Of a stretch of 64,000 bases of DNA, positions 11,515 through 23,881 are shown one piece after another. The notes below the pieces were generated by a model. It saw only the letters and a program-made list of their open reading frames with translations, made no database searches and was not told the DNA's origin. Numbering within the stretch: position 1 is the stretch's first letter; every line of letters begins with the position of its first letter. Source of the stretch: Undaria pinnatifida (lineage: Eukaryota > Sar > Phaeophyceae > Laminariales > Alariaceae); assembly GCA_012845835.1 (NCBI GenBank), contig JABAKD010000025.1:10470067-10534066 (forward strand), read 5' to 3'. Position numbers and translations under genes: made by a program.

Positions 11515-12780
11515 GTTATTCTGACGATCAGAACGCAACATCGCCAACAAGCACACAGCACGGCATATAGGGCGATCATCTCTGCGCAAGTAGCTCTTGG
11601 CGTTATCAAATCGTTAGTTGCACGGAATGATGGGCATCTTCTGTCTGGCCCGTTCACATTTAATACATTTTATTTTTTCTTGCGCGAAGGTGTAGCGGGC
11701 GGCACCAGCCGGCCGCGGAGCGGAGCCCTTGTAGTACATGTTAACAAATTGAATCTTCAAACTTGGATATTGAGCCGATTGGCTTGCACGCGCATGCAAC
11801 TACAGTACAGTAGAACCCCCCCCCCCACCCCCCCGCCCCCCCGGATTTTATCTGTTTCTGTTCTTTTTGGCGATCACCGTGATGGTTATCGTGTAAGATC
11901 ATATTGTGCGGGGTGGAGAACCCTACCTCCGCAGAAGGGGAATGATCGCATCGCGTACTGTGAACATGGTAAGACACCCACGAGGCGATTACATAGTAAT
12001 ACGCATTGTTGTCTCTGGAGTGGCCCCACAAGAAAACGAAATATATAACTCATTGGCGCTGTCATCCATGAGGAAGAAAATAGGCCCAAGGTGCCGTAGT
12101 CCGTCTTACGAGCGGTTCTTGGAAAAATGCAGTTCACCCTTCATGCGACTCGCCGAACACCTCACGGCGCTTCGCGCTTTGTGAAAGCAATGTCTGCCTG
12201 GTTGGTGAAAACCCGACGTGCTCCTTCCCGGCAGAGTAGGGATGCGAGGGTCTATGGTCATACGACTATCGTCATGCACAAACTGAGTACACTCCCTGAA
12301 AAAGTCCGTGGGAACTTCGGACGATGAGGGCTGCCTATGCTGGCTCCACTAGCCGTGGCAACGCCAGCGCCGATGGACGGTCGTCGAGGGCAGGGGCTGG
12401 CATTCCACAGATGGTGCCCGTACGCGGGATAGTGTTTTCTGTGAAGAATTGGTCCCTCAAGCCTGGGAGAGTTTACTCACGGAATGACACAAACGTCAAG
12501 GGTTCTCGTCCGCGCTTGCGGAAAATCGGCACGGCGTGGGCGAGGGAGAGGAAGGTCCTCGGCACGATGCCACCTATCTTGCTGATACCTGCAAGTGTGG
12601 TCGTACTCCGATTGAGGGATACGTGGTTGGTCGGTGTTGGCAGGCGTGCCCCTCATGGGTTCCGGTGTCTTGGTTGGTCTCTCCTCATGGCTCCCTGGTT
12701 AGGCTCAAAGCTTATTATGCATTATTTCCCTACAGAGAATACTAAAAGACAGACATAACAGGGCTAGGCACGGTAGTGCA
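11515..12780. other. No recognised gene
   Basis: Contains a C-rich run (about 11,816-11,842) and a short repeat of GGTAGTGCA (about 12,770-12,800). Open frames up to 144 codons (12,324-12,758) have no recognisable family or splice structure. Confidence 0.3.
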
Positions 12781-12939
12781 GGGTAGTGCACGGTAGTGAG
12801 ATGAGGGGCGTCCTGCCTGTCCCGTCATTGTCAACTACATTATCGCCCATCTATGATGGCCTTGACGTGAATGTGACATATAATGTCACGCAGTGTTACC
12901 TAAGTTATGACATGGTTTCACGTCGAATCTATTAACTAT

Positions 12940-15900
12940 CCTTCTACGGAGGGCACTCCATTACATTAGGCCACCCTGAATAGTTGTAGATGCAGATCAC
13001 CAGGCAATCAAAGATGCCAACAAAACATCCACAATTGGAAAGGGGGACGAAGATGCGACTATTCGAAACAAACGAAAATGAGGCTATAGATTCCCCCACA
13101 CCTCGTAAATATGAGGATAAAACACCTCACTGTAAGATGTACAACCCTATCTATGGCGGAGGTCACAACCGTGAGAGCCCGGGAAAGGGTATGTACCTAT
13201 GGTATAACAGTAGCCATCGGCCTACGAAAACATCAAAGGCGAGGCCGCTGAGCGCAAGGATTCGAAGGGAGACAAGAGGGCAAGAGGAAGGTATAGACAC
13301 GGAAACAATGTCAGAGGGGAAGAAGGGAACACGTGTCACGCTGTGGAGGCCGGACACACTTTCGGCCTGAAACGTAGTGCAGAAGGGGCGGGTGGTAGGG
13401 CCATTTTGCCAAAAGACAAGAGATAATGCACGGAACACTTGCCTAAAAGAACGTCAGAATCCGGTACGTTGGACTTGGAAAGCTGACGCGGGACGATCGG
13501 TTGGACGGTGAAGGAGAATCAACCAAGTCGCGAAGAAGGACGCAAACGTCGGGCCATTGGTCCAAAGGCAGAAGAGAAAGAGCCTGAAACGAGAGAAAAC
13601 AAAAAACACCTGACTAGAACAACGTCAAGGCTAGGCGTGGAAGGCTGACGTGACGCCATTGGTCAGAAGGAAAAACTATAAAGAACCAGTACGCTGAGGT
13701 GTAACAGAAACACAGGGGCCGTCATGTGGGACGTAGGAGGCTAGCATAAGGCTTTGATCGAACTGCAGAACGGGAAACCGAGGCTACGAAAACAAATATC
13801 GAAAACGCAGAGAAAGGCAACACCTAAACAGTGGCACGTACAACACCAACATGGTGGTACTGAAGGCGTGTGTGTGATACGCCGACGCCGGAGAGCTGAG
13901 CCGGGGGCCAACAGTGGAGTACCCTTAGAAGCTATCTGGGTGCAGTACCAGAAAAACGGAAAGAAACAAGTGATGAGGTCACGTAGCCAAATCAATACGC
14001 AAACAAGGACGAAACTGACACGTAGACACAAAAAGACGAAAGGTACTATAGGAAGCCGAAAAGAGAGTCGGCATCATGACACATTAAGAGGCTAACTAAT
14101 AACGGGAACGACGCCAGCAAACGTAGCGAGGCTATTCAACCATAACAAAGCAAGCACAAAATGGTGTCAACAAGAAGATACTCGTTCAGCTCAAAGTAGC
14201 GCTGGAAGTGTCTAGCTCCAGAAATAATGTAGGGAACAGAGAAGACGATATGAAGAAAGCCGCACAGCTAGGTACTATACGTCGGGAACACGAGGTCGTT
14301 AAATTGAAGCAACCCTAAAGAGGTAACCGAGAAAAAGTAGGGAAAAACAGAGAGTAGGAAAATCGTGCCATAGCGACGTACTGCAGCCTGAAATACAAGG
14401 AGGGTCCACAACACGGGACCTTGAAATGCTAGCTTGAAGAAAACGAGCAACACTAGGTACGTGGCGAAGGCATTCCTCCCAACGTGATCTCGCCGAAAAC
14501 ACAACACGAAATGGGGTCGACAGGAAACGACCTATATGGGCTGCGAAGCCGAACTGGGGTCAAAGCGTGGGACCCATCATGAGATAGGTACGCCAACAAG
14601 GCAAGAGAAAAACGGGGACCAAGAGAAGACGGCCTGTGGACTGCACAGTCAGGATGGACGGTGAGGCTACGATTAAGGCCGGTGTCGTTAAACACCATGG
14701 GCAGGTATGCCGAACAGAAACAAGAAAAAGTGGTCGAGACCTGTTGGCTGCAAGGCCAGGACGGGGGTCAGTGTCGTTGGACAGTAGGGGTAAGCGTACC
14801 GAGACAAGCATGTAAGAAAGAGTGGTCCGGGGAAATATATCCGCTGGCTCACAAGCTAGAACGGACCCCGGCAGCAAGGAGCTCTTGGAGGCAGGTACAA
14901 CCAAACAACAAAGGTAGAGGCCAAAGAGAACCGACAGATGGGCTGCAGAGTTAGCACGGGAGCGCTAACGTGGGGCCAATGGGGGGCTCTCGATGTGAAG
15001 CCAATGGTCACCAATGTGGGACCATACGCGGTAGCAGTGGCTGGAATGCCGCAATACTAAGTGGCTGGGGCTAAAGAGCAGCGAAGTTAGTCGTGGGAAG
15101 AAGTATGCCAAGAAAAGAACTGCAAAAAAGAGACGTACGCCACGGGGCAAGGAAAGCGTAACACCAAAAAAAAAAGAAGTAATTCCTCTGGGAAAACGAG
15201 GAGAAATAACGAGGGAAGTATCCATGTTGTCACCAAGCGCATAGAGCGAGGTGGGAACAATACGATGGAAAACGCTCGACTGGATTCAGAAATGCCATGG
15301 TTTGTCGGTATGCACGAGACGTGGGCAGGCTACGTCGGCGTTAAAAGGCGGAAAAAAAACTAAAAAGAGGAACACTCGTCGTACCATAGGAAAGTAGAAC
15401 AACATTGGCAAAAACCCAAAATCAGGGCGACCACGAAGATCACCGGAAAACGAACAAATGCCATACCTTGAAAGCGGCAAATATGACAGAATGCACACTA
15501 CTACGTTAAGATATTGTTGAGGCCTCAACGGTAATCAGACATTAAGGGGGCATTTTGGGGAGCGCAAGAGGTGATAAAAATATTTATGCTGGTACCTACG
15601 AGGTAGAATTGTACTGAGACAGTAGGGTCCAAAGCTAATATGCGCACCAGGCGTTCACGAACGGATTGTTCCCAAACGAAAGGGGAGAAGGCTACTACTG
15701 TCGATAGCCGCGCACACCTTTAACCACCAAGGAACAAGCGTGCCCAGAAGTAACAAGAAACCAAATAGTGTCCACGTTGCATGGGCGCGAAAGCGGAAGG
15801 TATATGTTCCGAAAATGTACGCACTGTAGAGGCGGGAGGATATACGTTCCGAACATGCGCACGCACACTGCAGAGGGGAGGGGGTGTACGTTCCTATCCG

Positions 15901-17006
15901 GCACATAGTGCAGGGGAAGGAAAACCAGGATAGAAAAACCAAACTAACACGATCTTTTCTCAACTTATGCCGGGAGAGCGGCGAACAATCAGATTCTTAT
16001 CAGAACGGAGCACCCAGAAATTCTGCGAAAAAGCACGCACATGGTGCAGACGATATCTCGGATGAGAAGGAATCAGAAGAAACTACTACGACGGCTGAGA
16101 AGGAATCAGGCAAAACTGTTACGATGTCACGGGCTGATACCATCAGCCGGGCAGAGGGGGCACAAATGACGTACAACTCGGAAACTGCCAGCGGGGCGCA
16201 CGCACAGCGTGCAAGCGAAGTTCAGGCTAATAAGGGTCAAGTGAAACGAGCATGGTTTCAGGGGTTGATACTGTAAAGAAGCCTATTAATAGAGGGGGGG
16301 GTCTTCAACAAACGACAGGCCCGAAATCACTTGCAAAACGTTGATGTCGTGAAGCTCTGAAAATGTGGCCTACTATAGAGCTATTCCTATTGGAAGCTAA
16401 GCAAGGCAAATCGGGGGGAATATACGCGAAAGCACATGGATGTCCAACCGAGAAGAGGGGACTTGAGCAGGGCGTTGTGAAGGAAACAAGATGGACGGTG
16501 CGCCTCAATAAGCACCTACGGCGTGCGTAGTGCAGAAAACAGAGGACGGGCTAGAGCACATGTACCACAGTGGCAAGAGAACAAGTACGATGCCTCAATA
16601 AGTACTTATGACGTACAGCTACACGGAAAGCTTCGCTCTCGCCAAACAACAATAGAAGCCAGTATCCTGTTCCCTCGCCGCCCATCATCATGGCGTCCGG
16701 ACGAGCAGTAGAGTATACAGTCAACACTCGCGCTAACCGCAGTGAAAGGAAAGGTGACGCCAATACCAACCGCATAACAGCGGACAGCAATTACCTTGGC
16801 CGCAATGTAGTAAAATATCGCATAAACCGTCCAGTGTAGGAGGACAGCACAAGGCCAAACGCATAAATCGTGCAGCATTTACCCTAGGCGGAGTACAGAG
16901 GGGCAGCACAGTTGTAACGCAGTAAAATGGAAGGTAACGTCAATACCAACCACGTCAAAAGGGGCAAAAAGACGGCCTATACCCTAATTTACACTTTAGG
17001 GGGAGC
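12940..17006. repeat. Purine-rich block of degenerate repeats
   Basis: About 4 kb with a strong A+G excess on the plus strand. Recurring motifs include GGAAAGCTGACG/GGAAGGCTGACG beside a CCATTGGTC box (about 13,479-13,670), a degenerate 110-120 bp theme between 14.3 and 14.9 kb, three units of about 45-50 bp at 15,790-15,915 (core TACGTTCC), and GTGACGCCAATACCAACC-like words about 180 bp apart (16,755 and 16,935). The Copia element inserted at its right end. Long minus-strand frames are hydrophobic because of the purine bias and are not convincing genes. Confidence 0.6.
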
Positions 17007-17011
17007 ACAAT

Positions 17012-17411
17012 TGTTTGTGGTATGCGGTTGTTCGATACGGGTCCGCGGATATTTGGTGGTTTCGTAAATTCTGGGGTTTCGTATTATGTTTCGAGGCATT
17101 ATTCGGTATATGCCTCGGAGTGTGGAGCTGCCCCCCCGCGGGGCGGTCGATGATGATAATGATACGACCTGGGCTTTGATGATAACGATACTGCCCGTAT
17201 ATATGTGAGTGGTGCAGCCGGTGACAATCAGGTGCGGCTTACCTCCTGTGTGTGGTTTATATGGTGCGGTCTCTGACAGAACGGTATTGACCCACCTGGT
17301 GTGTATTTGGTATCTTGTGTACGAGTATTTTATCTCCTCTCCTCGATCCACGCCGTAGCGGCACGCCGCGTGGTTACACAGAACACGTTATACAGCAAGC
17401 GAATTCAAACA
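17012..17411 (+). repeat. 5' LTR of the Copia element
   Basis: It is 400 bp long, starts TGTTTGTGG and ends TTCAAACA. It is the same length as the 3' LTR at 23882-24281, with about 15 substitutions between them. Confidence 0.95.
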
Positions 17412-17460
17412 CGATATATCGTGGGTTTCCGGGCCCGGAGCTTGCTGAAGGGTTGTTGTT

Positions 17461-18982
17461 ATGGCCGAGGAGGCCGAGCTGCTTCGGCAGCAGCTTGAGG
17501 AAGTGTCGATTAATTTGGCTCAGCGAGACGCGACGTTGGCTGAGCGAGACGCGACGGTGGCTGAGCGAGACGCGGCGTTGTCAGCGAAGAGAGCGTTGAG
17601 GATGTCCGCCGAGGCAGCGGTTCAGTCGGGTACCGGGGGGGGGGAGCGGGCGGCCCATGCAGCAGGCAAGTGCTGGGCAGCCTGTGCCGGAGCCAGATTA
17701 CCGTCACCACCAGACCCTCCCGGCGCTCATCTTGTCGTCTTAAAACAGCATGCGGGTGCCCAAGTTTGATGGGCGCAGTCAGCTGCACCTGTGGTCACAC
17801 AGGTTCCAAGCTTTCTTGACGGCGCGGGGTCTGATCGGGGCGCTTGAGCCCACGAGCGACCCTATTCGGATAGCCGGGGGCTTAAAGGGGATGGAGGAGC
17901 GCAACCGATCCATCTATCTTCATGGGCAGCAGAGAGTCGAGAAGTGCGAGAAGGCATGGGAATTTCTCATGGAAGCCATGCAAGGACAGCCTGTGGAGGA
18001 ACGGATGCATGCCGCTGGGTCGGTGGAGGGAGCATGGAAGGCTGTGATGGCCTGGTATCAGCGGCAGGGTAATGCCGAACGAGATCATCTCGAGAAAGAC
18101 TTCGAGAACATAGAGATGCAGGGGGATGAGGACCCCAAGCTGTTCTTTGCCCGTGCTGAGGGGAAGCTCAATGTGCTGTCCACATTGGGTATCCGCAAGT
18201 CGGATCGCGACGTGGTTCGCATACTCACACGTCGTCTTCCGTCCGAGGTTTACGACGTGGAGCAGCGCACTAGCTTGCTTCAACCCGGCCTCACGCGATC
18301 GGAGATGGAGGGAATCGTCCGCACCTCCCACGCTAACCGCAAGACGAAGGAGTTGGAGGAGCGGAAGTTAGCGGCGGTCGTGTCAATGGCTGCTGCGCCG
18401 TTGGCGGATCCCCACGCCCTCGCCGTCGGTGGGGGTTTTCAGGGCAGATTAGGCGCCGGGCAGCAGCAGCAGCAGCAGCAGCGGTCGTATGGGCAGCAAC
18501 AGCAGCAGCAGCAGCGGCCGTATGGGCAGCAACAGCAGCAGCAGCGGTCGTATGGGCAGCAACAGCAGCAGCAGCAGCGGCCGTATGGGCAGCAACAGCA
18601 GCAGCAGCAGCGGCCGTATGGGCAGCAACAGCAGCAGCAGCGGCCGTATGGGCAGCAACAACAGCAGTAGCAGCGGCCGTATGGGCAGCAACAGCAGCAG
18701 CAGCAGCGGCCGTATGGGCAGCAACAGCAGTAGCAGCAGCGGCCGTTTGGGCAGCAACAGCAGCAGCAGCGGCCGTATGGGCAGCAGCAGCAGCAGTTGG
18801 GGGGAGGGCAACAGCAGCAGCGTGGGGGTGCAGGCCATAGTTACCAGCAGCAGCAGCAGCAGCACCTACCCCAGCCGCAGCAGCAGACCCAGCATCAGCT
18901 GAGGCCGGGGGGCAATGGTGGGGCAGGTAACACCGGAAGTGGGTAGTACCAGCCGGAGTCTCCTCCGCCTCCAGGAGCGTCC
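17461..18982 (+). pseudogene. gag: Copia gag, broken
   Basis: The likely start is ATG 17461. The first 50 residues form a charged coiled-coil-like segment with a 21-bp tandem repeat (LAERDATVAERD) at about 17,518-17,577. A run of ten G at 17,635-17,644 coincides with a frameshift into the frame holding the Gag core (RVPKFDGRSQLHLW, RFQAFLTARGL), which resembles Copia Gag polypeptides. The core is followed by a CAG-rich array (about 18,463-18,800) encoding roughly 11 repeats of GQQQQQQRPY type. In this frame TAA lies at 17,741 and TAG at 18,668, 18,731 and 18,944; the two inside the CAG runs are clear CAG-to-TAG changes. The frame continues unshifted into the zinc knuckles downstream. The role would be assembly of the virus-like particle. 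Confidence 0.85.
18463..18800 (+). repeat. CAG-rich minisatellite in gag (polyglutamine array)
   Basis: About eleven tandem units of 30-33 bp (GGGCAGCAACAGCAGCAG followed by CGGCCGTAT) vary in the number of CAG codons. Two CAG codons have become TAG. All frames of both strands stay open over this array, which produces long artefactual reading frames on the minus strand. Confidence 0.95.
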
Positions 18983-20942
18983 ATGGGGGAAGTGTACAAG
19001 TGCGGTCGGTGTGGTGCCCTCGGGCACAAGTCCGACATTTGTCGAGCGCCGAACGCTTTTTCGGGGGTCTGCAGCACTTGTGGAGCTTTCGGTCACATGG
19101 CCAGGCAATGCCGCACTGCTCCGCCCACCCGCATGCATGCAAACATTGTCGCGGCCCCTCCGCACGGCCCTCCGCCCCCCCAGGAGCACTACAGCAGCGC
19201 ACCACCACCACCACCACCGGGAGCTTGGCCTCAGCACCAAACTGGCTTCGTAATTCACGGCGACGAATTGGACGGGGGCGGTATGGGCGGAGGCGTACAG
19301 CAATGGGACGGGGGCAGTGTGGGCGGAGGCGCACAACAATGGGACGGGGGCGGTGTGGGCGGAGGCGCACAACAATGGGATTGGGGCGGTGTGGGCGGAG
19401 GCGCACAACAATGGGACGGGGGCGGTGCGGGCGGAGGCGAACCATACTGGGACGGGGGCGGTGTGGACGACGGAGTGCAAGGTCAGCCAAAGCCGAGAAG
19501 TGGAGGAGCCGGGGGAGCCTACGAGGGCGGGCCGCTTTCCTCGACTATCGACAGCCAGGCGTCGGCCAGCAGAGAACAGCAGGTCGAGTGGCCCACCCTC
19601 TTCGTCGCGCACTTCACGTCTTTAGGCAAGTGGCATGCTCTTTCTGTTGGGGGTGGTCTCGTGAGGCCTACAAGGCCTGGGAGTAATATTCTGATTGGAG
19701 ATAGTGCTGCTTCCATCCATTGTACTGGTGATTCTGCTCTCTTTTACAACAAGAGACCCCCTGCCCCCGACGAGAAGTATTTGATCATTGGTGACGGAAA
19801 GAAGATGGAGGTAGAGTTTTTTGGTTGCGTTGATGTCGTGATGCATTGTGCTGAATACGTAGCAGTGACCTTGAGGAATGTGGCGTTTGTGCCTGGCGTA
19901 CCTTTCGACCTCTGCTCATTCAACGTGATCCAAGAGGAGCACGTCATTACCCTTGACCACGAAGGGGCGCACATGCTCGATGGACGCGTGTTTTTCCGCA
20001 AGGAGAAGTTTGGCAACTACGTTGAGGCCACTCGAGTAGCGAGACACGAGAAACCCCCTGCACTTGCTGCTGCAGTGTTAAGGCCTGGTAGGCAGAGATG
20101 GATAGACATCAACGACTTGCATTGTTCCCTTGGCCACGCCCACGAAACCGTTTTACGTGAGACTGCTCGTCAAATGGGAATCAACGTGACGGGACGTTTG
20201 GGGTATTGCGACGGGTGCGCGGGGGGGAAGGGGATCCGCAAAGCCGTCGCTAAGTCCACGTCGTGCCGTGCTGAGAAGCGGATGCAGCGCCTGTACGCCG
20301 ACCTCGCAGGACCTATGCCGACGTCAACAGGCGGCGCTCGGTACTGTTTGATGATCGTCGACGACGCCATCAACATGGGCTGGCCGGTATTTCTGCCGGA
20401 CAAGAGCGCGGCCACCGTCACCCTCGGTTTCCGCACTTTCCTGGCGGCCGTAAATGCCTACGGGCAGCCGGAATGCCTTCGCACTGACAACGCCTCCGAA
20501 TTCACTAACGCCGAGTTTTAAAGGCTGATGGTCGACAGCAAAAATCCGCCGCGAGTTTACGTCCGTCGACGACCCGAAGCGCAACGGGCGGGTGGAGCGG
20601 AAGCTAGCTCTTGTTGCCGAGGGGGGTCACGCAGCGTTCTTGGAGTTCCAGACCATGTTCGATGGTGTGGAGTTTCCGGCCAAGGCGCTCAACTATGAAC
20701 GCACGTGGCCGGAAGCATGGACGTGGATGTGCGACGCGCTCAACCTCATGGCGCGGGTGGATGAAAAGCCCGGCATGATGTGCTCGTTCGAGAAGTTCCA
20801 CGGGAGGCCTTGCAGAGGCCCCGTACTTCCGTACATGATGCCGGGACGCCACAAGGTCAAGCGGGCGGCGAAGTCAGAGCCGAAGGGGGAACCTTGCTTC
20901 TACCTGAACTCCGGCAACGACCACGCCTCGGATTGCAGCTAG
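18983..20942 (+). pseudogene. pol: Copia nucleocapsid, protease and integrase region, broken
   Basis: Residues are numbered from the ATG at 18983. Two CCHC zinc knuckles lie at C7-C20 (CGRCGALGHKSDIC) and C30-C43 (CSTCGAFGHMARQC). A glycine-rich linker follows, made of five 36-bp repeats (19,272-19,455). The protease-like site is GDSAASIHCT, where Copia proteases usually have DSGA. The integrase zinc domain is LHCSLGHAHET with CDGCAGGK. The catalytic core has D (YADLAGP), D (RTDNASEF, where G is usual instead of A) and E (NGRVERK). TAA at 20,519 and a one-base shift in an A run at about 20,540-20,544 split it before the final glutamate. The second frame ends at TAG 20,940. It would process and integrate the element if intact. 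Confidence 0.88.
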
Positions 20943-23090
20943 AACGTGCTGTCGCCATCAGGCATCGCGAGCTACTCGACCGATGTGACGTGGGGCTATC
21001 GGTGCGCGCCGTTCGGTGGAGGGACCGCGATTGCCGGGTCCTCGTCGCCGGCCAAGGGGGGGGCTGTCAGTGACCCATCCCAGCAATCGCAAGCGCCGTG
21101 GGGCTTCGAGGTGTGGTACCAGCCGTCGACGCCATCGACTGGTGTAACGCCGGAGTCTTCGCCCACGCCCCTGCCGGCTGCGTCGTCCGTACCACAGCAG
21201 CAGGAGCCGACGTCAGCGACCGTTGCATCACCGGAGTCCTTGCCCGTGTCCATTCCCCCTGCGCCGCCCGCGACCGTTGCACCGCCGGAATCCTCGCCCG
21301 CGCCTCCACCCTCTGTGGAGGTGCCGGTGCAGCAGCAGCAGCAACCGCGGGTATCGCCGGCGGTGGCGCGGTCGGCGGCGCGACAACGGGGGGGGCTGGG
21401 CCCACAGCATGGCTTCGTTTCGATGCTAGCCGCGCGGGAGAATATCGCTATGATCATTGCCGACCAGTCTCCTCCGCACATGCCCGCTCCTGAACTGCCT
21501 TCATGCCCTGCGAGTGAGTTGGTAACGCCCGACTCGTATCGCGAAGCGTGCGAGGACGAACACGGAGATGTGTGGTTTGATGCCATGGACACTGAGTTTG
21601 ACGGTCTGTACCGCGCGGGGACGTTCGGTGCTGTGGTGGACGAGAGAGGTGGTGACACGTAGCAACGAAACGGCATCAACGTAATCTCTGCTAAGTGGGT
21701 TTATTCTTGGAAGGTCAACGAATTTGGTAGAGTAGTGAGGGCAAAGGCCAGGCTGGTAGCGCGGGGCTTTGGGCAGCGTACAGGCGTTGATTATTTCGAG
21801 ACTTATTCCCCGTGCCAATCAGTTGCGAGTATTCGTTTGCTGGCTGCCATAACGTGCGAGTTGGAATTGGATTTATGCCATTTTGATGCCGAGCAGGCGT
21901 TTGTCCAGTCAGAGCTAAGTGAGGATGTCTACATGCGCCTCCCCAAGGGGTGCGGGTCGATGTCCGGTAAGGTGGTTAAGTTGTGCCGCAGCCTGTATGG
22001 TTTGAAGCAGGCGTCGCGGCAATGGCACCATCACTTGGTACGCGGCATGAGGGGTCTTGGTTTTGAGCAGTGTGAGGCTGATGCGTGTGTTATGCGTTTG
22101 GTGGAAGCGGGGGCCGTTTCTATCGTAGTAGTAGTGCATGTGGATGACATATTTTCGATGGGGCTTAAGAGTAGGTGTGACAAGTTTTGTGAGGACCTGA
22201 ACCAGTTCGTTCCTATCAACAACCTGGGGGAGTTGCGGTGGTACGCAGGTTGCCGTTTTTCTCGAGACTGGGATGCAGGGAAGTTGACGATATCACAGCA
22301 GGTATTCGCTGAAAGTACCGTAGCGAAGTTTGGTGTCACTCGCGGCAAGAGCATCCCTGCGGTGGTTGACCTAAAGCTTGAGGTGTTTGACCACGATGAA
22401 CCAGACGTTGATGAGCCTTTTCGGCCGTTCGTAGGGCATTTGATGTGGCTGGCGAACCAGACCCGCCCGGACATCCTTAACGCGGTTCGAGCGGTGGCAA
22501 GGTACTCTGCAGCGCCAAAGTTATTGCATTGGCAGGCAGCGATGCACATCGTGATGTACATCAAATCGACGAGTACTTACGGTATTACTTTTCAGAGGGG
22601 TCTGAGTGATGGAGTTCAGCTGGAGTTGTACGTGGACGCGGACTATGCGCACGAGGCCAATGACCGAAGGTCTGTCTCTGGTGGAGTTATCATGTGCGCT
22701 GGTGCCTGTGTATCGTTTTACTCTAGGACGCAGAAATCCGTTACGCTTTCGTCTACTACGGAGGCAGAGTATGTGGCGATGGCCACGGGTTTTCGCGAGA
22801 CGATTTTCATGCGGTATCTCGGGAGTTTTATTTTCCCGGACCGCGATGTTGGGTGTACCACGGTGAGGGAAGATAACCAGGGGGCGATACATTTGGCGAA
22901 AAACCCTGTGACCACTCCCAACAGTAAGCACATTGATGCCAGTCATCACTTCCTTCGGGAACGTGTTGCTAACGGGGAGTTCGAGATTGTCCACGTAGCG
23001 TCGACACTGCAGCATGCTGATTTTCTCACCAAGCCTTTGCACACGGAGGCGTTTCGTTTTCACCGCAACTTTGTGATGAATTTGTGGTGA
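20943..23090 (+). pseudogene. pol: Copia reverse transcriptase and RNase H region, one in-frame stop
   Basis: This continues the frame of the integrase C-terminus after TAG 20,940. A proline-rich linker (about 21,060-21,400) is followed by the RVT_2 reverse transcriptase start (WFDAMDTEFDGL). TAG at 21,660 interrupts it just before INVISAKWVYSWK. Downstream, 21,663-23,090 is open and keeps the core: RAKARLVARGFGQ, DAEQAFVQSEL, LYGLKQASRQWH, the active-site box HVDDIF (YVDD is more usual), then RNase H with YVDADYA, STTEAEYVA and EDNQGAIHLA. The end is TGA at 23,088. This is the best preserved part and the firmest basis for the Copia call. Confidence 0.93.
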
Positions 23091-23881
23091 TTTCTTGCAT
23101 TTTTTTTTTTTTTTTTGGGGTATTCGGGTGTTGGGTGAGTGGAACGGAGAAATTATTTTTAGAGAATTGGAGAAAGTATTGGGATTTACTCATGCGTCGA
23201 GTAAGGTTAACACGCCAGTGAGATATGCCGATGATCTTGATGAATCGTGCCGTACACGTTGGCTATTGGTTAAGTATGCACAACGTACAGGGGACCCAAA
23301 ATTACTAGTATCCTTAGTACTGTTAAATTCAGATGCAATCGTTGCCTTTTGCATACTCCCGTGGTGAGCACCTATTAATAGGTGGGGGGCTGTTATAGTT
23401 CGATTTGAGATGCCCTACATCAGACACGTTCTGTTGCTCTGCCCATCCAGAGTACACAACAAGGGGGCCGATGTTATCGGGCGGTATGATGTTTTGTACA
23501 ACAGGGGGGCCGATGTTATCGGGCGGTGTGATACTTTTGTACAACAGGGGGGCCGATGTTATCGGGCGGAATGCTATTTTTAGTGAAGACGGTGTTATTG
23601 GTTTTGGTTGAGGATTTTACCAGCATACTCTTGTTTGTTGGATTTTTCCCTTCCCGTATAGTTACTGTCTCGCTTTAGATTGGGAGGTCAATGCTGGAAT
23701 GGAGATTGAGAGTTTTGGTATAGGGATTGCCGTTTTACCTGGGCAACTCTTCATGACGGAATTTGGGCTTGCCGTTTTACCTTGGCAATGGTTTATTATG
23801 GAATTTGGGATTTGCCGTTTTACCTCGCTATTGGTGATAAGTTGTTTGGGACCTATCGTATCGAGCACCGAATAGGGGGGC
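23091..23881 (+). repeat. Copia 3' untranslated region with two 42-bp tandem arrays
   Basis: Non-coding sequence between the RNase H stop and the 3' LTR. A T run lies at about 23,099-23,116. Three tandem copies of a unit of about 42 bp (core GGGGCCGATGTTATCGGGCGG) occupy 23,456-23,573. A second three-copy array of 42-43 bp (core TTGCCGTTTTACCT) occupies about 23,726-23,826. The purine tract for plus-strand priming ends the segment. Confidence 0.85.

Noticed and set aside
14268-15963. Several hydrophobic minus-strand frames of 80-114 codons
   Set aside because: They follow from the purine bias of the plus strand, are overlapped by other open frames and show no motif.
18333-19490. Long minus-strand open frame (385 codons) over the Copia gag
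   Set aside because: It is the complement of the CAG-rich array and glycine-rich linker; low-complexity triplet repeats keep all frames open. The plus strand has clear Gag and zinc-knuckle motifs.
17461-23090. Alternative genetic code (TAA/TAG read as glutamine)
   Set aside because: The haloperoxidase in the same window uses CAG for glutamine, has no in-frame TAR and ends in TAA. Frameshifts in the element also point to decay.
23456-23573. CRISPR array
   Set aside because: Three tandem 42-bp units without unique spacers, inside a eukaryotic retrotransposon.
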